Below are positions 19,393 through 30,128 of a DNA stretch of 64,000 bases, piece after piece. Made by a program: the position numbers and the translations under genes. Positions within the stretch are counted from its first letter, which is position 1; every line of letters starts with the position of its first letter. Source of the stretch: Marinobacter lipolyticus (GTDB taxonomy: Bacteria; Pseudomonadota; Gammaproteobacteria; Pseudomonadales; Oleiphilaceae); the NCBI RefSeq assembly GCF_018424605.1, contig NZ_QTKT01000001.1:458914-522913 (forward strand), given 5' to 3'. Below the pieces are notes generated by a model that worked only from the letters and a program-made list of their open reading frames with translations, searched no databases and was not told the origin of the DNA.

Positions 19393-19418
19393 CCGGGGCG
19401 GGAGATTTCCCGCCCCGG
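19393..19418 (-). terminator. Ten-base-pair hairpin between ndk and rlmN
   Basis: CCGGGGCGGG and CCCGCCCCGG form a perfect stem around a six-base loop, downstream of ndk on the minus strand. There is no clear T-run after it. It may therefore be a partial terminator or an mRNA-stabilising hairpin rather than a full stop. Confidence 0.5.
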
Positions 19419-19426
19419 CAGCAAAA

Positions 19427-19855
19427 TCAGCCGCGCGGGCAGATCTCGCTGTCATTGAAAAAGTACGCGATTTCGCGTTCTGCGGAAGCCGCAGAGTCGG
19501 AACCGTGTACGGCATTCGCGTCAATAGACGAGGCGAAATCAGCACGGATGGTGCCAGCTTCCGCTTCTTTCGGGTTGGTGGCACCCATCAGATCACGGTT
19601 CTTCAGGATCGCGCCTTCACCTTCCAGCGCCTGAACCACAACCGGACCGGAGGTCATGAACGCAACCAGGTCATTGAAGAAAGGACGCTCTTTGTGCTCA
19701 GCGTAGAAGCCTTCAGCCTGCTCCTGGGTCAGGTGCATCATCTTGGCGGCTACAATGTTCAGGCCGGCTTTTTCGAAGCGGGTGTAGATTTCGCCGATGA
19801 CGTTCTTGGCGACTGCGTCGGGCTTGATAATCGAGAGCGTGCGCTCATTTGCCAT
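19427..19855 (-). CDS. ndk: Nucleoside diphosphate kinase
   Basis: The 142 residues begin [15 protein letters not shown] and contain [18 protein letters not shown], which holds the phosphorylated active-site His. This is the full-length single-domain family form. It transfers the gamma phosphate between nucleoside triphosphates and diphosphates. In Pseudomonas ndk follows the last isc gene. Here it follows iscS directly, with 69 bp between them. Confidence 0.98.
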   Translation of the reverse strand: MANERTLSIIKPDAVAKNVIGEIYTRFEKAGLNIVAAKMMHLTQEQAEGFYAEHKERPFFNDLVAFMTSGPVVVQALEGEGAILKNRDLMGATNPKEAEAGTIRADFASSIDANAVHGSDSAASAEREIAYFFNDSEICPRG

Positions 19856-19924
19856 GATATTTCTCCAGTATGGTTCAGGTTAAAAATTCAGGGTTGAGAT
19901 TATACGCAGTCCGGAGGCTACTGC

Positions 19925-21076
19925 CTACCGCACCGCGCGGAGACGCCCAACAACTTCAATGATTTGTGCCACCGCGAAATCCACTTCTTCCCGCGTGCTG
20001 TAGCGACCAAACGAGAAACGCAGCGCACGGTGCGCCTGTTCGTCATCAAGCCCGATGCCGCGCAACACAAACGAGGGCTCAATCGTGGCCGACGCACAGG
20101 CGGACCCGGAGGAAACCGCCAGATCCCGCAACCCCAGCATCAGCGACTCGGCCTCCACCCCCGCAAAGGACAGGTTCACAATCCCCGGCACGCGAGCCTC
20201 TTCGCTGCCATTGAGCGACACGCCGTCGAGCTGGGCCAGACCGTCAATAAACCGGGCCCGCAGGCCTTCCAGCATGGCCTCATCGTCTGCCAGCCGGTCC
20301 TGGGCCAGGGCAAACGCGGCGCCCATGCCAACAATCTGGTGGGTGGGCAGCGTGCCGGAGCGCATGCCCCGTTCATGGCCACCGCCGTGAATCTGGGCCT
20401 CGATCCGCACCTCCGGCGAACGACGCACGTAAAGCGCTCCGATACCCTTGGGGCCATAGACCTTGTGCGCCGACAACGACAGCAGATCCACCGGCATCCG
20501 GGTGACATCCACCGCCATCTTGCCGGCTGCCTGGGCCGCATCCACATGGAACAGGATACCGCGTTCCCGCAATAACGCTCCGATGGCGGCGATATCCGTC
20601 ACACACCCGAGCTCGTTGTTGACCAGCATCAGGCTGACCAGGGCGGTGTTGTCCTGCAGTGCTTCGGCGACCTGGTCCGCGGTAATCCGGCCATTCCCGT
20701 GGGGTGTCAGCCAGGTCACCTCAACGCCCTGCCCCTCCAGCCACTTGCAGGTATCGACCACCGCTTTGTGTTCGATCACCGAAGTCACAATGTGAGCAGT
20801 CGTTCGGCCAGCAACCGCACCCTTGATGGCCAGGTTGTCCGACTCCGTCGCCCCGGACGTCCAGACGATCTCCCGCGGATCGGCGTGAATCAGTTCGGCG
20901 ACCTGCTTGCGGGCATTCTCCACCGCGGCTTCCGCCTGCCAGCCATAGGCATGGGAACGGGACGCCGGATTGCCGAAAACGCCGTCCGGCGTGAGGTGGC
21001 GGATCATCTGTTCGGCAACGGCCGGATCAACGGGCGTGGTCGCCGCGTAATCCATATAGACGGGCTTTTTCATCAT
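19925..21076 (-). CDS. iscS: Cysteine desulfurase, IscS-type but lacking the C-terminal tail
   Basis: The 383 residues show the PLP lysine in [10 protein letters not shown] (K205) and the persulfide cysteine in [14 protein letters not shown] (C328). The enzyme takes sulfur from cysteine for iron-sulfur cluster and thio-tRNA synthesis. It ends at GRLRAVR, about 20 residues before the end of E. coli IscS (404). The missing segment is the tail that contacts the scaffold IscU. The iscU, iscA, hscB, hscA and fdx genes that normally follow are absent. Two adjacent ATGs (21076, 21073) could serve as start; no good ribosome binding site is seen, which fits coupling to iscR 21 bp upstream. Confidence 0.92.
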   Translation of the reverse strand: MMKKPVYMDYAATTPVDPAVAEQMIRHLTPDGVFGNPASRSHAYGWQAEAAVENARKQVAELIHADPREIVWTSGATESDNLAIKGAVAGRTTAHIVTSVIEHKAVVDTCKWLEGQGVEVTWLTPHGNGRITADQVAEALQDNTALVSLMLVNNELGCVTDIAAIGALLRERGILFHVDAAQAAGKMAVDVTRMPVDLLSLSAHKVYGPKGIGALYVRRSPEVRIEAQIHGGGHERGMRSGTLPTHQIVGMGAAFALAQDRLADDEAMLEGLRARFIDGLAQLDGVSLNGSEEARVPGIVNLSFAGVEAESLMLGLRDLAVSSGSACASATIEPSFVLRGIGLDDEQAHRALRFSFGRYSTREEVDFAVAQIIEVVGRLRAVR

Positions 21077-21097
21077 GGTATCGAGATTAAACTTGAG

Positions 21098-21595
21098 TCA
21101 GGCCGGCGTCTGTTCGTTCAGCCGCTCGGTATTGATAGTCTGGGAACCGGATTCCGACTGACGGCGATCCTGGCGGTCCGCCACGGTCTGGATTTCCCGT
21201 TTCTTCATCAGATCCGCAAGGCTGATTTCACTGAGGAACTGATGAATCTGATCGCTCAGGTCCGACCACAGATGATGGGTAAGGCACTTCTCACCATTCT
21301 GGCAATCGCCTTTATTTCCACAACGAGTGGTGTCGAGGGACTCGCTGACCGCATCAACCACTTCGGCAACAAATACCGAGGCCGCGTCACGGCTGAGGCG
21401 ATAGCCACCACCCGGACCGCGGATACTGACCACGAGCTGGCGCCTGCGCAAGCGGGAGAACAGCTGCTCAAGGTACGAGAGGGATATTTCCTGACGGGCT
21501 GAAATGTCCGCAAGACTGACCGGCCCTTGGTCTCCGTGGAGCGCCAGATCCAGCATCGCCGTAACGGCATAGCGGCCTTTGGTGGTCAGCTTCAT
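21098..21595 (-). CDS. iscR: Iron-sulfur cluster regulator IscR
   Basis: The 165-residue Rrf2-family protein has an N-terminal winged helix ([20 protein letters not shown], then [28 protein letters not shown]). The cluster-binding segment [21 protein letters not shown] keeps the three cysteines and the histidine used by IscR. It should therefore bind [2Fe-2S] and sense cluster status. A site resembling the type 1 IscR operator lies 53 bp upstream of the start, fitting autoregulation. The next gene is iscS. Confidence 0.95.
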   Translation of the reverse strand: MKLTTKGRYAVTAMLDLALHGDQGPVSLADISARQEISLSYLEQLFSRLRRRQLVVSIRGPGGGYRLSRDAASVFVAEVVDAVSESLDTTRCGNKGDCQNGEKCLTHHLWSDLSDQIHQFLSEISLADLMKKREIQTVADRQDRRQSESGSQTINTERLNEQTPA

Positions 21596-21647
21596 AGCAT
21601 CAGCCCCGATGAGGGAATGAATCAGAATTCACAGCGCCGAGTATGAA

Positions 21648-21672
21648 TTGACCTACCAAAACAGTCAAGTAT
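21648..21672 (-). promoter_or_regulatory. Predicted IscR type 1 operator and -35 region of iscR
   Basis: On the minus strand the site reads ATACTTGACTG, then TTTTGGTAGGTCAA. It has the half-sites and spacing of type 1 IscR sites (ATAxxTGACT, then AGTCA-like). TTGACT would be the promoter -35 element. It starts directly after the cysE stop codon, so iscR has its own promoter inside an otherwise continuous minus-strand run. Confidence 0.7.
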
Positions 21673-22452
21673 TCACTGGTTGCGAGGCTCTTCATCCCGA
21701 ACGCAGTCAAAATCCTCTTCGTCCAGTGGCGGCAGGGCGCCATTCTGGTACTCACTGTTCACCTTGCGCAGCGCCTTGCACATGTTTTCAATACGGTCGT
21801 CCACGGCATGCATGTGGTCCAGCAGACTTCGCATGGCGCGGGCCACCGGGTCCGGCATCTCTTCGGTTACGCCATAGGCGTCAAAGCCCATGCGCTCTTC
21901 CATTTCCTTGCGACGCAGCTCATCCCCCTCGACGGGCTTGCGCTTGACAATAATGCGCCCCGGAATACCCACCACCGTCGCGCCCGCCGGAACGGCTTTG
22001 GTCACCACGGAGTTCGACCCCACCTTGGCACCCTCGCCCACCTCGAATGGACCTAGAATCTTTGCGCCGGCGCCCACCACAACGCCATTGCCAATGGTGG
22101 GATGGCGCTTGCCCTTGTTCCAGCTGGTGCCGCCCAGGGTAACCCCCTGGTAGAGCGTCACGTCATCACCGATCACCGCCGTTTCCCCGATGACAACGCC
22201 CATGCCATGATCAATAAAAAACCGTCGACCGATGGTGGCGCCCGGATGAATCTCTATTCCGGTAAACCAGCGCGCGAGCGTGGAAATGGTCCGCGCCAGC
22301 CATTTCAGGCCTAGACGCCAGAGCCAGTGTGAAAACCGGTGAAACAGCAGCGCGTGCAGCCCCGGATAGTTCGTCAGCACCTCAAAGGTATTCCGCGCAG
22401 CCGGGTCCCGATGGAACACACTGCTGACGTCTTCCCTCAATCGCTCAAACAT
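21673..22452 (-). CDS. cysE: Serine O-acetyltransferase
   Basis: The 259 residues begin [20 protein letters not shown]. They contain the left-handed beta-helix hexapeptide region with [25 protein letters not shown], whose His and Asp are catalytic, and GNNV-like turns. The enzyme makes O-acetylserine for cysteine synthesis, the sulfur donor for IscS. A start six codons upstream is possible, but MFERL is the family start. It overlaps the end of trmJ by eight bases. Confidence 0.95.
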   Translation of the reverse strand: MFERLREDVSSVFHRDPAARNTFEVLTNYPGLHALLFHRFSHWLWRLGLKWLARTISTLARWFTGIEIHPGATIGRRFFIDHGMGVVIGETAVIGDDVTLYQGVTLGGTSWNKGKRHPTIGNGVVVGAGAKILGPFEVGEGAKVGSNSVVTKAVPAGATVVGIPGRIIVKRKPVEGDELRRKEMEERMGFDAYGVTEEMPDPVARAMRSLLDHMHAVDDRIENMCKALRKVNSEYQNGALPPLDEEDFDCVRDEEPRNQ

Positions 22453-23308
22453 GATCTTCTTCCTGCCCACTCACGGGTTGGTCCGCTGCCTTCGGCTGAC
22501 CGGTCTGTTTTGTTCCGGAAGATTTCTGCACGGCAGTGAGAATTCCCCTGAGAATATTGATCTCCATCTGATCCAGCTTCGCGCGCTGGAACAGCCGACG
22601 CAATCGGGTCATCAGTTGGCGGGGATTCTCGCGACGGTGAAAGTCGATATCCACCAACACCTGCTCCAGATGACCGAAGAAACCTTCCACATCACTGACC
22701 GGTGCCACGGGCACATCCCAGCCCTCATCGCCGGGCTCGGTCATCGCCTTTAGGTATGGGCTGCCTTCACCACCTTCAAGGCCTCGCAGAAAATGCATTC
22801 GCATTTCATAACTCACCACCTGTACCGCCATGGCCAGATTCAGCGAGCTGTAATCCGGATTGGAGGGTATATGGATGTGAAAATGGCAGCGCTGCAACTC
22901 GTCATTACTGAGACCGTGATTCTCGCGCCCGAACACCAGGGCGACAGGGCCTGCGGCGGTATGTTCAGCCGCTTTGGCCGCCGCTTCCGGCGGCGCTATC
23001 ACCGGCCAGGGAACTTTGCGCCCGCGGGCACTGGTGCCCATCACCAGAACACAGTCGGAAATCGCCTCATCCAGCGAGGACACAACCCGGGTATTGTCCA
23101 GAACGTCGGAAGCACCGGCGGCGCGGGCGTAAGATGCCTCATCCGGAAACGACGCCGGATTGACCAGATACAGGCTACCCAGCCCCATGTTCTTCATGGC
23201 GCGAGCCACTGCGCCGATGTTTCCCGAGTGGGAGGTTTCTACCAGTACAATGCGGAGCTGATCCTGAAACGTGTCTGTGCCTTCCTGCGGAAGTGCCGGC
23301 TTGTGCAT
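22445..23308 (-). CDS. trmJ: tRNA (cytidine/uridine-2'-O-)-methyltransferase TrmJ
   Basis: The 287-residue SPOUT-family protein has [24 protein letters not shown] at the start. The SAM-binding knot motifs [16 protein letters not shown] and [22 protein letters not shown] follow. It methylates position 32 of several tRNAs. The C-terminus (about 250-287) is a charged, poorly conserved extension. It is divergent from suhB, with about 170 bp between them. Confidence 0.95.
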   Translation of the reverse strand: MHKPALPQEGTDTFQDQLRIVLVETSHSGNIGAVARAMKNMGLGSLYLVNPASFPDEASYARAAGASDVLDNTRVVSSLDEAISDCVLVMGTSARGRKVPWPVIAPPEAAAKAAEHTAAGPVALVFGRENHGLSNDELQRCHFHIHIPSNPDYSSLNLAMAVQVVSYEMRMHFLRGLEGGEGSPYLKAMTEPGDEGWDVPVAPVSDVEGFFGHLEQVLVDIDFHRRENPRQLMTRLRRLFQRAKLDQMEINILRGILTAVQKSSGTKQTGQPKAADQPVSGQEEDHV

Positions 23309-23343
23309 GGAGCATGTTCTCTGTGATTACGTTCGGGTTCGCA

Positions 23344-23352
23344 ATGATAGCA
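23344..23352 (-). promoter_or_regulatory. Possible extended -10 promoter for trmJ-cysE
   Basis: On the minus strand TGCTATCAT forms an extended -10 (TGn plus TATCAT), about 35 bp before the trmJ start. No good -35 is visible, so the call is tentative. Confidence 0.4.
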
Positions 23353-23446
23353 GATTCCGCGGCGCCCTTGCCTCTCCGAACATCCCGAAACCCGGTGCTA
23401 TCCGTGACATTGCTAAGGCAAAAAACATACAAGGGGGCTCATCTTT

Positions 23447-23455
23447 TGCTATGAT
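23447..23455 (+). promoter_or_regulatory. Possible extended -10 promoter for suhB
   Basis: TGCTATGAT (TGn followed by TATGAT) lies 25 bp before the suhB start, with a GC-rich ACGCGACC discriminator. The -35 is weak. If used, the leader would be about 18 nt. Confidence 0.45.
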
Positions 23456-23479
23456 ACGCGACCTTCACACACCCGGATA

Positions 23480-24292
23480 ATGAACACTCAGATGCAACCA
23501 GCAATCAAAATGGCCTTGCGCGTCGCGCGTCAGGGGTCTGACTATCTGAAAGCACATTTCGAGCGCCAGGAACCCAACAGCAAGGACGACGCCGATCGTC
23601 GCAGCCAGTTGGAACGGGTTGAAACGTCGATTTACGGCAACTTTACCGAGCAGCTCGAAAAAGCCTACAAAGACCACACCATTGCGCCGATGGGCGAATC
23701 CGATGCGGGCGGCAGCGACAAGAGCTGGCATATTTTTCCGCTGCTCGGGCGTGAGAATTTCCTGCGGGGCATTCCGGATTTTGCCCTGGCCCTGGTGCAG
23801 AAGAAGAACAACCGCGCAGAGAACCTGCTGCTGGTCAATCCGATCACCGGTGAGGAATACTCGGCCAGTCGCGGCCACGGCGCCGCACTGAACAGTCGTC
23901 GCGTCCGCACCAGCGAAATCCGCCAGACTCAGCAAGCGGCCATCGCAAGCAACCTGCTCGATCAGGCCCGCAGCGGCGACGATCCCTTGCTGTGGGGTGA
24001 AATGGCGTCGGTTATTGCGCGTGAAACCGGCATGTTCCGCACCTCCGGCTGCGTGGCGCTGGATATCGCAAGGGTTTCCGCCGGGCACCTGGACGCCGCC
24101 ATCATTTTTCGCCCCGAAGCCGCCGATCTCGACATTGGCATCAGCCTCGCCATGGAATCGGGCGCGCTGACTGGTGACTTCTCCGGCAATCCTTCGACGG
24201 GCCAGGCCCGCCAACTGGTTGTTGCCAATCCGAAGCTGTTCCGCGAAGTATTGAAAGTACTGCACCCGTTCCGCGGCCGACTGCCGCGCTGA
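23480..24292 (+). CDS. suhB: SuhB-like inositol monophosphatase family protein, probably catalytically dead
   Basis: The 270 residues align with SuhB along their length. There is the helical start, the GQGAQLN-like RGHGAALN, the C-terminal FRPEAADLDIG segment, and the same genomic place as Pseudomonas suhB (divergent from trmJ-cysE). The metal- and phosphate-binding motif, normally W-x-x-D-P-x-D-G-T-x-N-F, reads WHIFPLLGRENF (residues 83-94). Both aspartates and the Thr are therefore gone. Established work shows E. coli SuhB helps Nus-factor antitermination of rRNA operons independently of its phosphatase activity. I infer this copy keeps a structural or regulatory role only. Confidence 0.85.
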   Translation: MNTQMQPAIKMALRVARQGSDYLKAHFERQEPNSKDDADRRSQLERVETSIYGNFTEQLEKAYKDHTIAPMGESDAGGSDKSWHIFPLLGRENFLRGIPDFALALVQKKNNRAENLLLVNPITGEEYSASRGHGAALNSRRVRTSEIRQTQQAAIASNLLDQARSGDDPLLWGEMASVIARETGMFRTSGCVALDIARVSAGHLDAAIIFRPEAADLDIGISLAMESGALTGDFSGNPSTGQARQLVVANPKLFREVLKVLHPFRGRLPR

Positions 24293-24308
24293 TACCGGAA
24301 AGCGGACA

Positions 24309-24346
24309 ATAAAAAAGCCGCACCCTGAGGGGTGCGGCTTTTTTTA
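24309..24346. terminator. Bidirectional terminator between suhB and secF
   Basis: AAAAAAGCCGCACCC and GGGTGCGGCTTTTTTT-type arms form a long stem with A and T runs on both sides. It can end transcripts of convergent suhB (+) and yajC-secD-secF (-). Confidence 0.9.
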
Positions 24347-24363
24347 TGGCCATGGGCCGGATG

Positions 24364-25317
24364 TCACATCCGGTTCAGCCACTCCGGAGGCTGCTCTTCC
24401 TCTTCCTGATCCACCGCTCCTTCCTTGGCAGGCACCATCAGGTCTTCCCGGCTCACACCGAGCACCATCAACATGTTTGCTGACACATAGATGGAGGAAT
24501 AGGTACCAACCACCACGCCGATCATCAGCGCCAACGCAAAGTTATTGATGGCCTCGCCACCGAACAGGTAGAGCGCCAGAAGCACCACAAGTGTCGTACC
24601 GGAGGTGTTGATGGTACGGCTTATGGTCTGGTGAATGGACTCGTTGATGATGAACCAGGAATCCCCTTCCCGCAGTTTGCGGAAGTTCTCCCGGATTCGG
24701 TCCGCAACCACGATGGTGTCGTTCAGCGAGTAACCAATGACCGCCAACAGGGCCGCCAGCACGGTCAGATCAAAGGTCCACTGGAACAGCGCGAATACGC
24801 CAAGAACGATAATGACATCGTGGGCCAACGGCAGTACCGAGGCGATACCGAATTTGAACTGGAAGCGCATACCGACATAGATCAGTACGACGGCCAGCGC
24901 GATCAGCAGCCCGAGACCGCTGTCTTCTTTCAGCTCCTCACCTACCTGGGAACCCACGAACTCGGAGCTGACCAACTCGAGCTCAGCCCCGGACGCAGAC
25001 AACGCACCGGTGACTTCGCGGGCAAGCTCATCGTTACCGGACTCGCGCATCCGCACCAGAACGGTGGTGTCCGAACCGAAGTTCTGCACCACAAAGTTGC
25101 TGTACCCGGCTTCATTCAGGGTGGTGCGCACTTCAGCCAGCGCCGGGGCCTGCTGATATTCCAGCTCGACTGAGGTGCCCCCGGTAAAATCCATGCCCAG
25201 ATTCAGGCCACGGGTGGCCAATAGCGCGATAGAGACAATAATCAGGGTGATGGAGAAAACGGAAGCAATCTTCCGTATTCCCATGAAATCAATAGGCTTC
25301 TTCTGTGTATCAGACAT
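24364..25317 (-). CDS. secF: Protein translocase subunit SecF
   Basis: The 317 residues have a first transmembrane helix near 17-36. A periplasmic P4-like domain beginning GLNLGMDFTGGTSVELEY follows, then five clustered helices with the RND signature VIGYSLNDTIVVADRIREN. It forms the SecDF complex that drives late steps of Sec export. Its start overlaps secD by eight bases. The C-terminus ends in a charged tail (DQEEEEQPPEWLNRM). Confidence 0.98.
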   Translation of the reverse strand: MSDTQKKPIDFMGIRKIASVFSITLIIVSIALLATRGLNLGMDFTGGTSVELEYQQAPALAEVRTTLNEAGYSNFVVQNFGSDTTVLVRMRESGNDELAREVTGALSASGAELELVSSEFVGSQVGEELKEDSGLGLLIALAVVLIYVGMRFQFKFGIASVLPLAHDVIIVLGVFALFQWTFDLTVLAALLAVIGYSLNDTIVVADRIRENFRKLREGDSWFIINESIHQTISRTINTSGTTLVVLLALYLFGGEAINNFALALMIGVVVGTYSSIYVSANMLMVLGVSREDLMVPAKEGAVDQEEEEQPPEWLNRM

Positions 25318-27181
25318 TAGCCAGCTTTCCTCCGATCGACAGCTTCTCGATCTTGCGACCGCCGTATACCAGGTTCACGATGCTGCGGCTGACCATCAGG
25401 CCGGAGAACATCGACGTGAGAATACCGAGGCACAAGGTGATGGCGAAGCCTTTCACCGGGCCAGAGCCCATGGCGAACAGAATCACGGCCACCAGAAGTG
25501 TGGTGATGTTGGCGTCGACAATTGACACAAACGCGCGGGAGTAACCCGAATTAATAGCCGATTGGGGCGGAACCCCCGCCTTGAGTTCCTCACGTATGCG
25601 CTCAAAGATCAGTACGTTGGCATCGACCGCCATACCCACTGTCAGCACAATACCGGCAATACCGGGCAACGTCAGGGTAGCCGACAGGATCGACATGCAG
25701 GCAATCAGCATCATCAGGTTCAGGGTCAGGGCGACGTTGGCAATCATACCGAACCCGCGGTAGTAGATCGCCATGTAGACAAGTACCAGTGCGAAGCCCA
25801 GCGCCACCGACATCATGCCGGCATCAATGTTCTTCTGCCCCAGGCTCGGACCGATGGTGCGTTCCTGAACAAAGTACATGGGCGCAGCCAGAGAACCGGC
25901 TCGCAGCAACAGCGCCAGTTCCGAGGCTTCGGGTATCGAATCCAGACCGGTGATGCGGAAACTGCTGCCAAGCGCGGACTGGATGGTTGCAAGGCTGATG
26001 ATGCCCTTCTCCACCACCCGCTCTTCGACGGACTGCATTTCCCCGTCCACCATTTGCTGCTGGGTTTCGGTCTTGTATTCAATGAACAATACCGCCATCC
26101 GACGCTGAATGGCGTTACGGGTGGCGCGGTTCATCAGGTCTCCGCCCACCGAATCCATGGTGATGTTGACCTGGGGCTGGCCGTTTTCATCAAAGGCCTG
26201 CTGAGCGTTGGAGACGTTATTACCGGTAACAATGACCTCCCGCTCAAGACGGGCGGTTCGCTGCGGGTTGTCACGGAATGGGAAAGACTCCGTTTCGGCT
26301 GATGGCGCATCCTGGCGGGCCTCCAGACGGAACTCCAGGTTGGCGGTAGCGCCCAGAACCCGCTTGGCCTGCGCCGTATCCTGAACACCGGGCAGTTCCA
26401 CAATGATACGGTCAGCGCCCTGACGCTGCACCAGCGGTTCGGCGACACCCAGCTCATTTACCCGGTTACGGATCGTGGTGAGGTTCTGTTCCAGGGCATA
26501 ATCCTGAATGGATTTTACTTCCTGCTCAGACAACGACAGAACGATTTTCAGTTCGTCCCCGTCGGTTTGTTCGTCCATCAGGAACTGGTTGTACTGATCG
26601 CGGATCAGACTGAACGCTTCGCTGCGCGACTGCTCGTCGCGGAAGCTGAGAACGATTTGGCGCCCTTCAAGATCACCGCCGCGATAGCGGATGCGTTCTT
26701 CCCGAAGTTCGCGCTTGATTTGCCCCGACGTGGCCTCAAGGCGCTGCTCAACCGCCGTTTCCATGTCCACTTCCAGCAGGAAGTGAACACCACCGCGCAG
26801 ATCCAGGCCCAGCTTCATCGGCCCCGCACCCAGGCTTCTCAGCCAGTCCGGGGTGGACGGCGCCATGTTCAGTGCCACCAGGTAATCGCTACCCAGGGCT
26901 TCCTGAACAACCGGGCGCGCTTTCAGTTGGTCGTCACCGTTCTGTACCCGGATCAGCCCGTTCCTGTCCTGCAACTCGCTGCTTTTGACGGCAATACCTT
27001 CCGCTTCCATGGCGTCCAGAGCACGGTCGAGAATACGCTGATCGATCTCGGTGCTGCTTCTGGCACCGGTAATCTGTATGGCGTGGTCGTCAGGAAACAG
27101 GTTGGGTAAGGCGTAGACAAACCCGATCACCAACGCGATCAGGATAATCAGGTTTTTCCAGAGCGGGTACTTGTTAAGCAT
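25310..27181 (-). CDS. secD: Protein translocase subunit SecD
   Basis: The 623-residue product shows one N-terminal helix. The SecD family block LGLDLRGGVHFLLEVDM follows, then a large periplasmic region with YALEQNLTTIRNRVNELGVAEPLVQRQG. Five C-terminal helices carry GMAVDANVLIFERIREEL. Together with SecF it uses the proton gradient to pull exported proteins across the inner membrane. The yajC-secD-secF order is standard; secD starts 76 bp after yajC. Confidence 0.98.
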   Translation of the reverse strand: MLNKYPLWKNLIILIALVIGFVYALPNLFPDDHAIQITGARSSTEIDQRILDRALDAMEAEGIAVKSSELQDRNGLIRVQNGDDQLKARPVVQEALGSDYLVALNMAPSTPDWLRSLGAGPMKLGLDLRGGVHFLLEVDMETAVEQRLEATSGQIKRELREERIRYRGGDLEGRQIVLSFRDEQSRSEAFSLIRDQYNQFLMDEQTDGDELKIVLSLSEQEVKSIQDYALEQNLTTIRNRVNELGVAEPLVQRQGADRIIVELPGVQDTAQAKRVLGATANLEFRLEARQDAPSAETESFPFRDNPQRTARLEREVIVTGNNVSNAQQAFDENGQPQVNITMDSVGGDLMNRATRNAIQRRMAVLFIEYKTETQQQMVDGEMQSVEERVVEKGIISLATIQSALGSSFRITGLDSIPEASELALLLRAGSLAAPMYFVQERTIGPSLGQKNIDAGMMSVALGFALVLVYMAIYYRGFGMIANVALTLNLMMLIACMSILSATLTLPGIAGIVLTVGMAVDANVLIFERIREELKAGVPPQSAINSGYSRAFVSIVDANITTLLVAVILFAMGSGPVKGFAITLCLGILTSMFSGLMVSRSIVNLVYGGRKIEKLSIGGKLANV

Positions 27182-27257
27182 GGGTTCCCTTTATAGCCGG
27201 CCCGGGGACCGGCTCTGAAATGTCGGCTTGGCAAATTCAGTCTGGCGAGGCGCCGGT

Positions 27258-27620
27258 TCAGATATCTTTCAGCGTGCCTTTGGGCAGCGCGGCAGCAACC
27301 GCTACTTTCTGCACCTTGATTTCCACGTTGTCGGCCACTTCAACCACGATGAAATCGTCGGTCACCTTGGTGATACGGCCAGCAACACCGCCGGAAGTCA
27401 CTACTTCATCACCCTTGTTGAGGCCGGACATCAGTGCCTTGTGCTCTTTCGCACGCTTGGACTGCGGACGCCAGATCAGGAAATAGAAAATCAGGATGAA
27501 GCCGGCGAAGAAGATCACCTGCCCCATAACACCCATGCCCTGGGCGGCCGGGTCCTGGGCCATGGCCAGTGACGGCAGAAACGCAATAAGGGCAGCAACA
27601 AGCAGCTTGATCGATTTCAT
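27258..27620 (-). CDS. yajC: Preprotein translocase subunit YajC
   Basis: The 120 residues have a cleavable-looking signal (MKSIKLLVAALIAFLPSLAMA), one membrane helix (about 32-52, VIFFAGFILIFYFLIWRPQ), then the RPQSKRAKEHKALMSGLNKGDEVVTSGG signature. A beta-rich C-terminus completes it. It associates with SecDF. It is 73 bp downstream of tgt. Confidence 0.97.
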   Translation of the reverse strand: MKSIKLLVAALIAFLPSLAMAQDPAAQGMGVMGQVIFFAGFILIFYFLIWRPQSKRAKEHKALMSGLNKGDEVVTSGGVAGRITKVTDDFIVVEVADNVEIKVQKVAVAAALPKGTLKDI

Positions 27621-27693
27621 TCAAAGTCTCCGTTATTTGAGATAACTGTTTTCAATCGTTAATGGGTCTTTTCGACCTGCCGGGACAGAGGCA

Positions 27694-29918
<2,225 letters not shown>

Positions 29919-29959
29919 TGAATGGACTGTTCACGACACCGCGTACTGCGGCTTGTAAG

Positions 29960-30046
29960 TGGTAGCGGCGGGCGGACTCGAACCGCCACGGGTTTTACCC
30001 CAACGGATTTTGAATCCGTCGTGTCTACCAATTTCACCACGCCGCC
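29960..30046 (-). tRNA. tRNA-Leu (anticodon CAA)
   Basis: The 87-base class II tRNA on the minus strand has the leucine-type D arm GTGAAATTGGTAGACAC, anticodon loop TTCAAAA (CAA, reading UUG), a long variable arm, T-loop GTTCGAGTC and encoded CCA. It lies between queA and flgL. Confidence 0.93.
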
Positions 30047-30128
30047 ATCGGAGAGTGCTGGGGATTATACTGAGCCTGACTCCGAAAGCAATAACAAGCG
30101 CCGCACTTCCCTGTGCCGGCTGCCTTTT

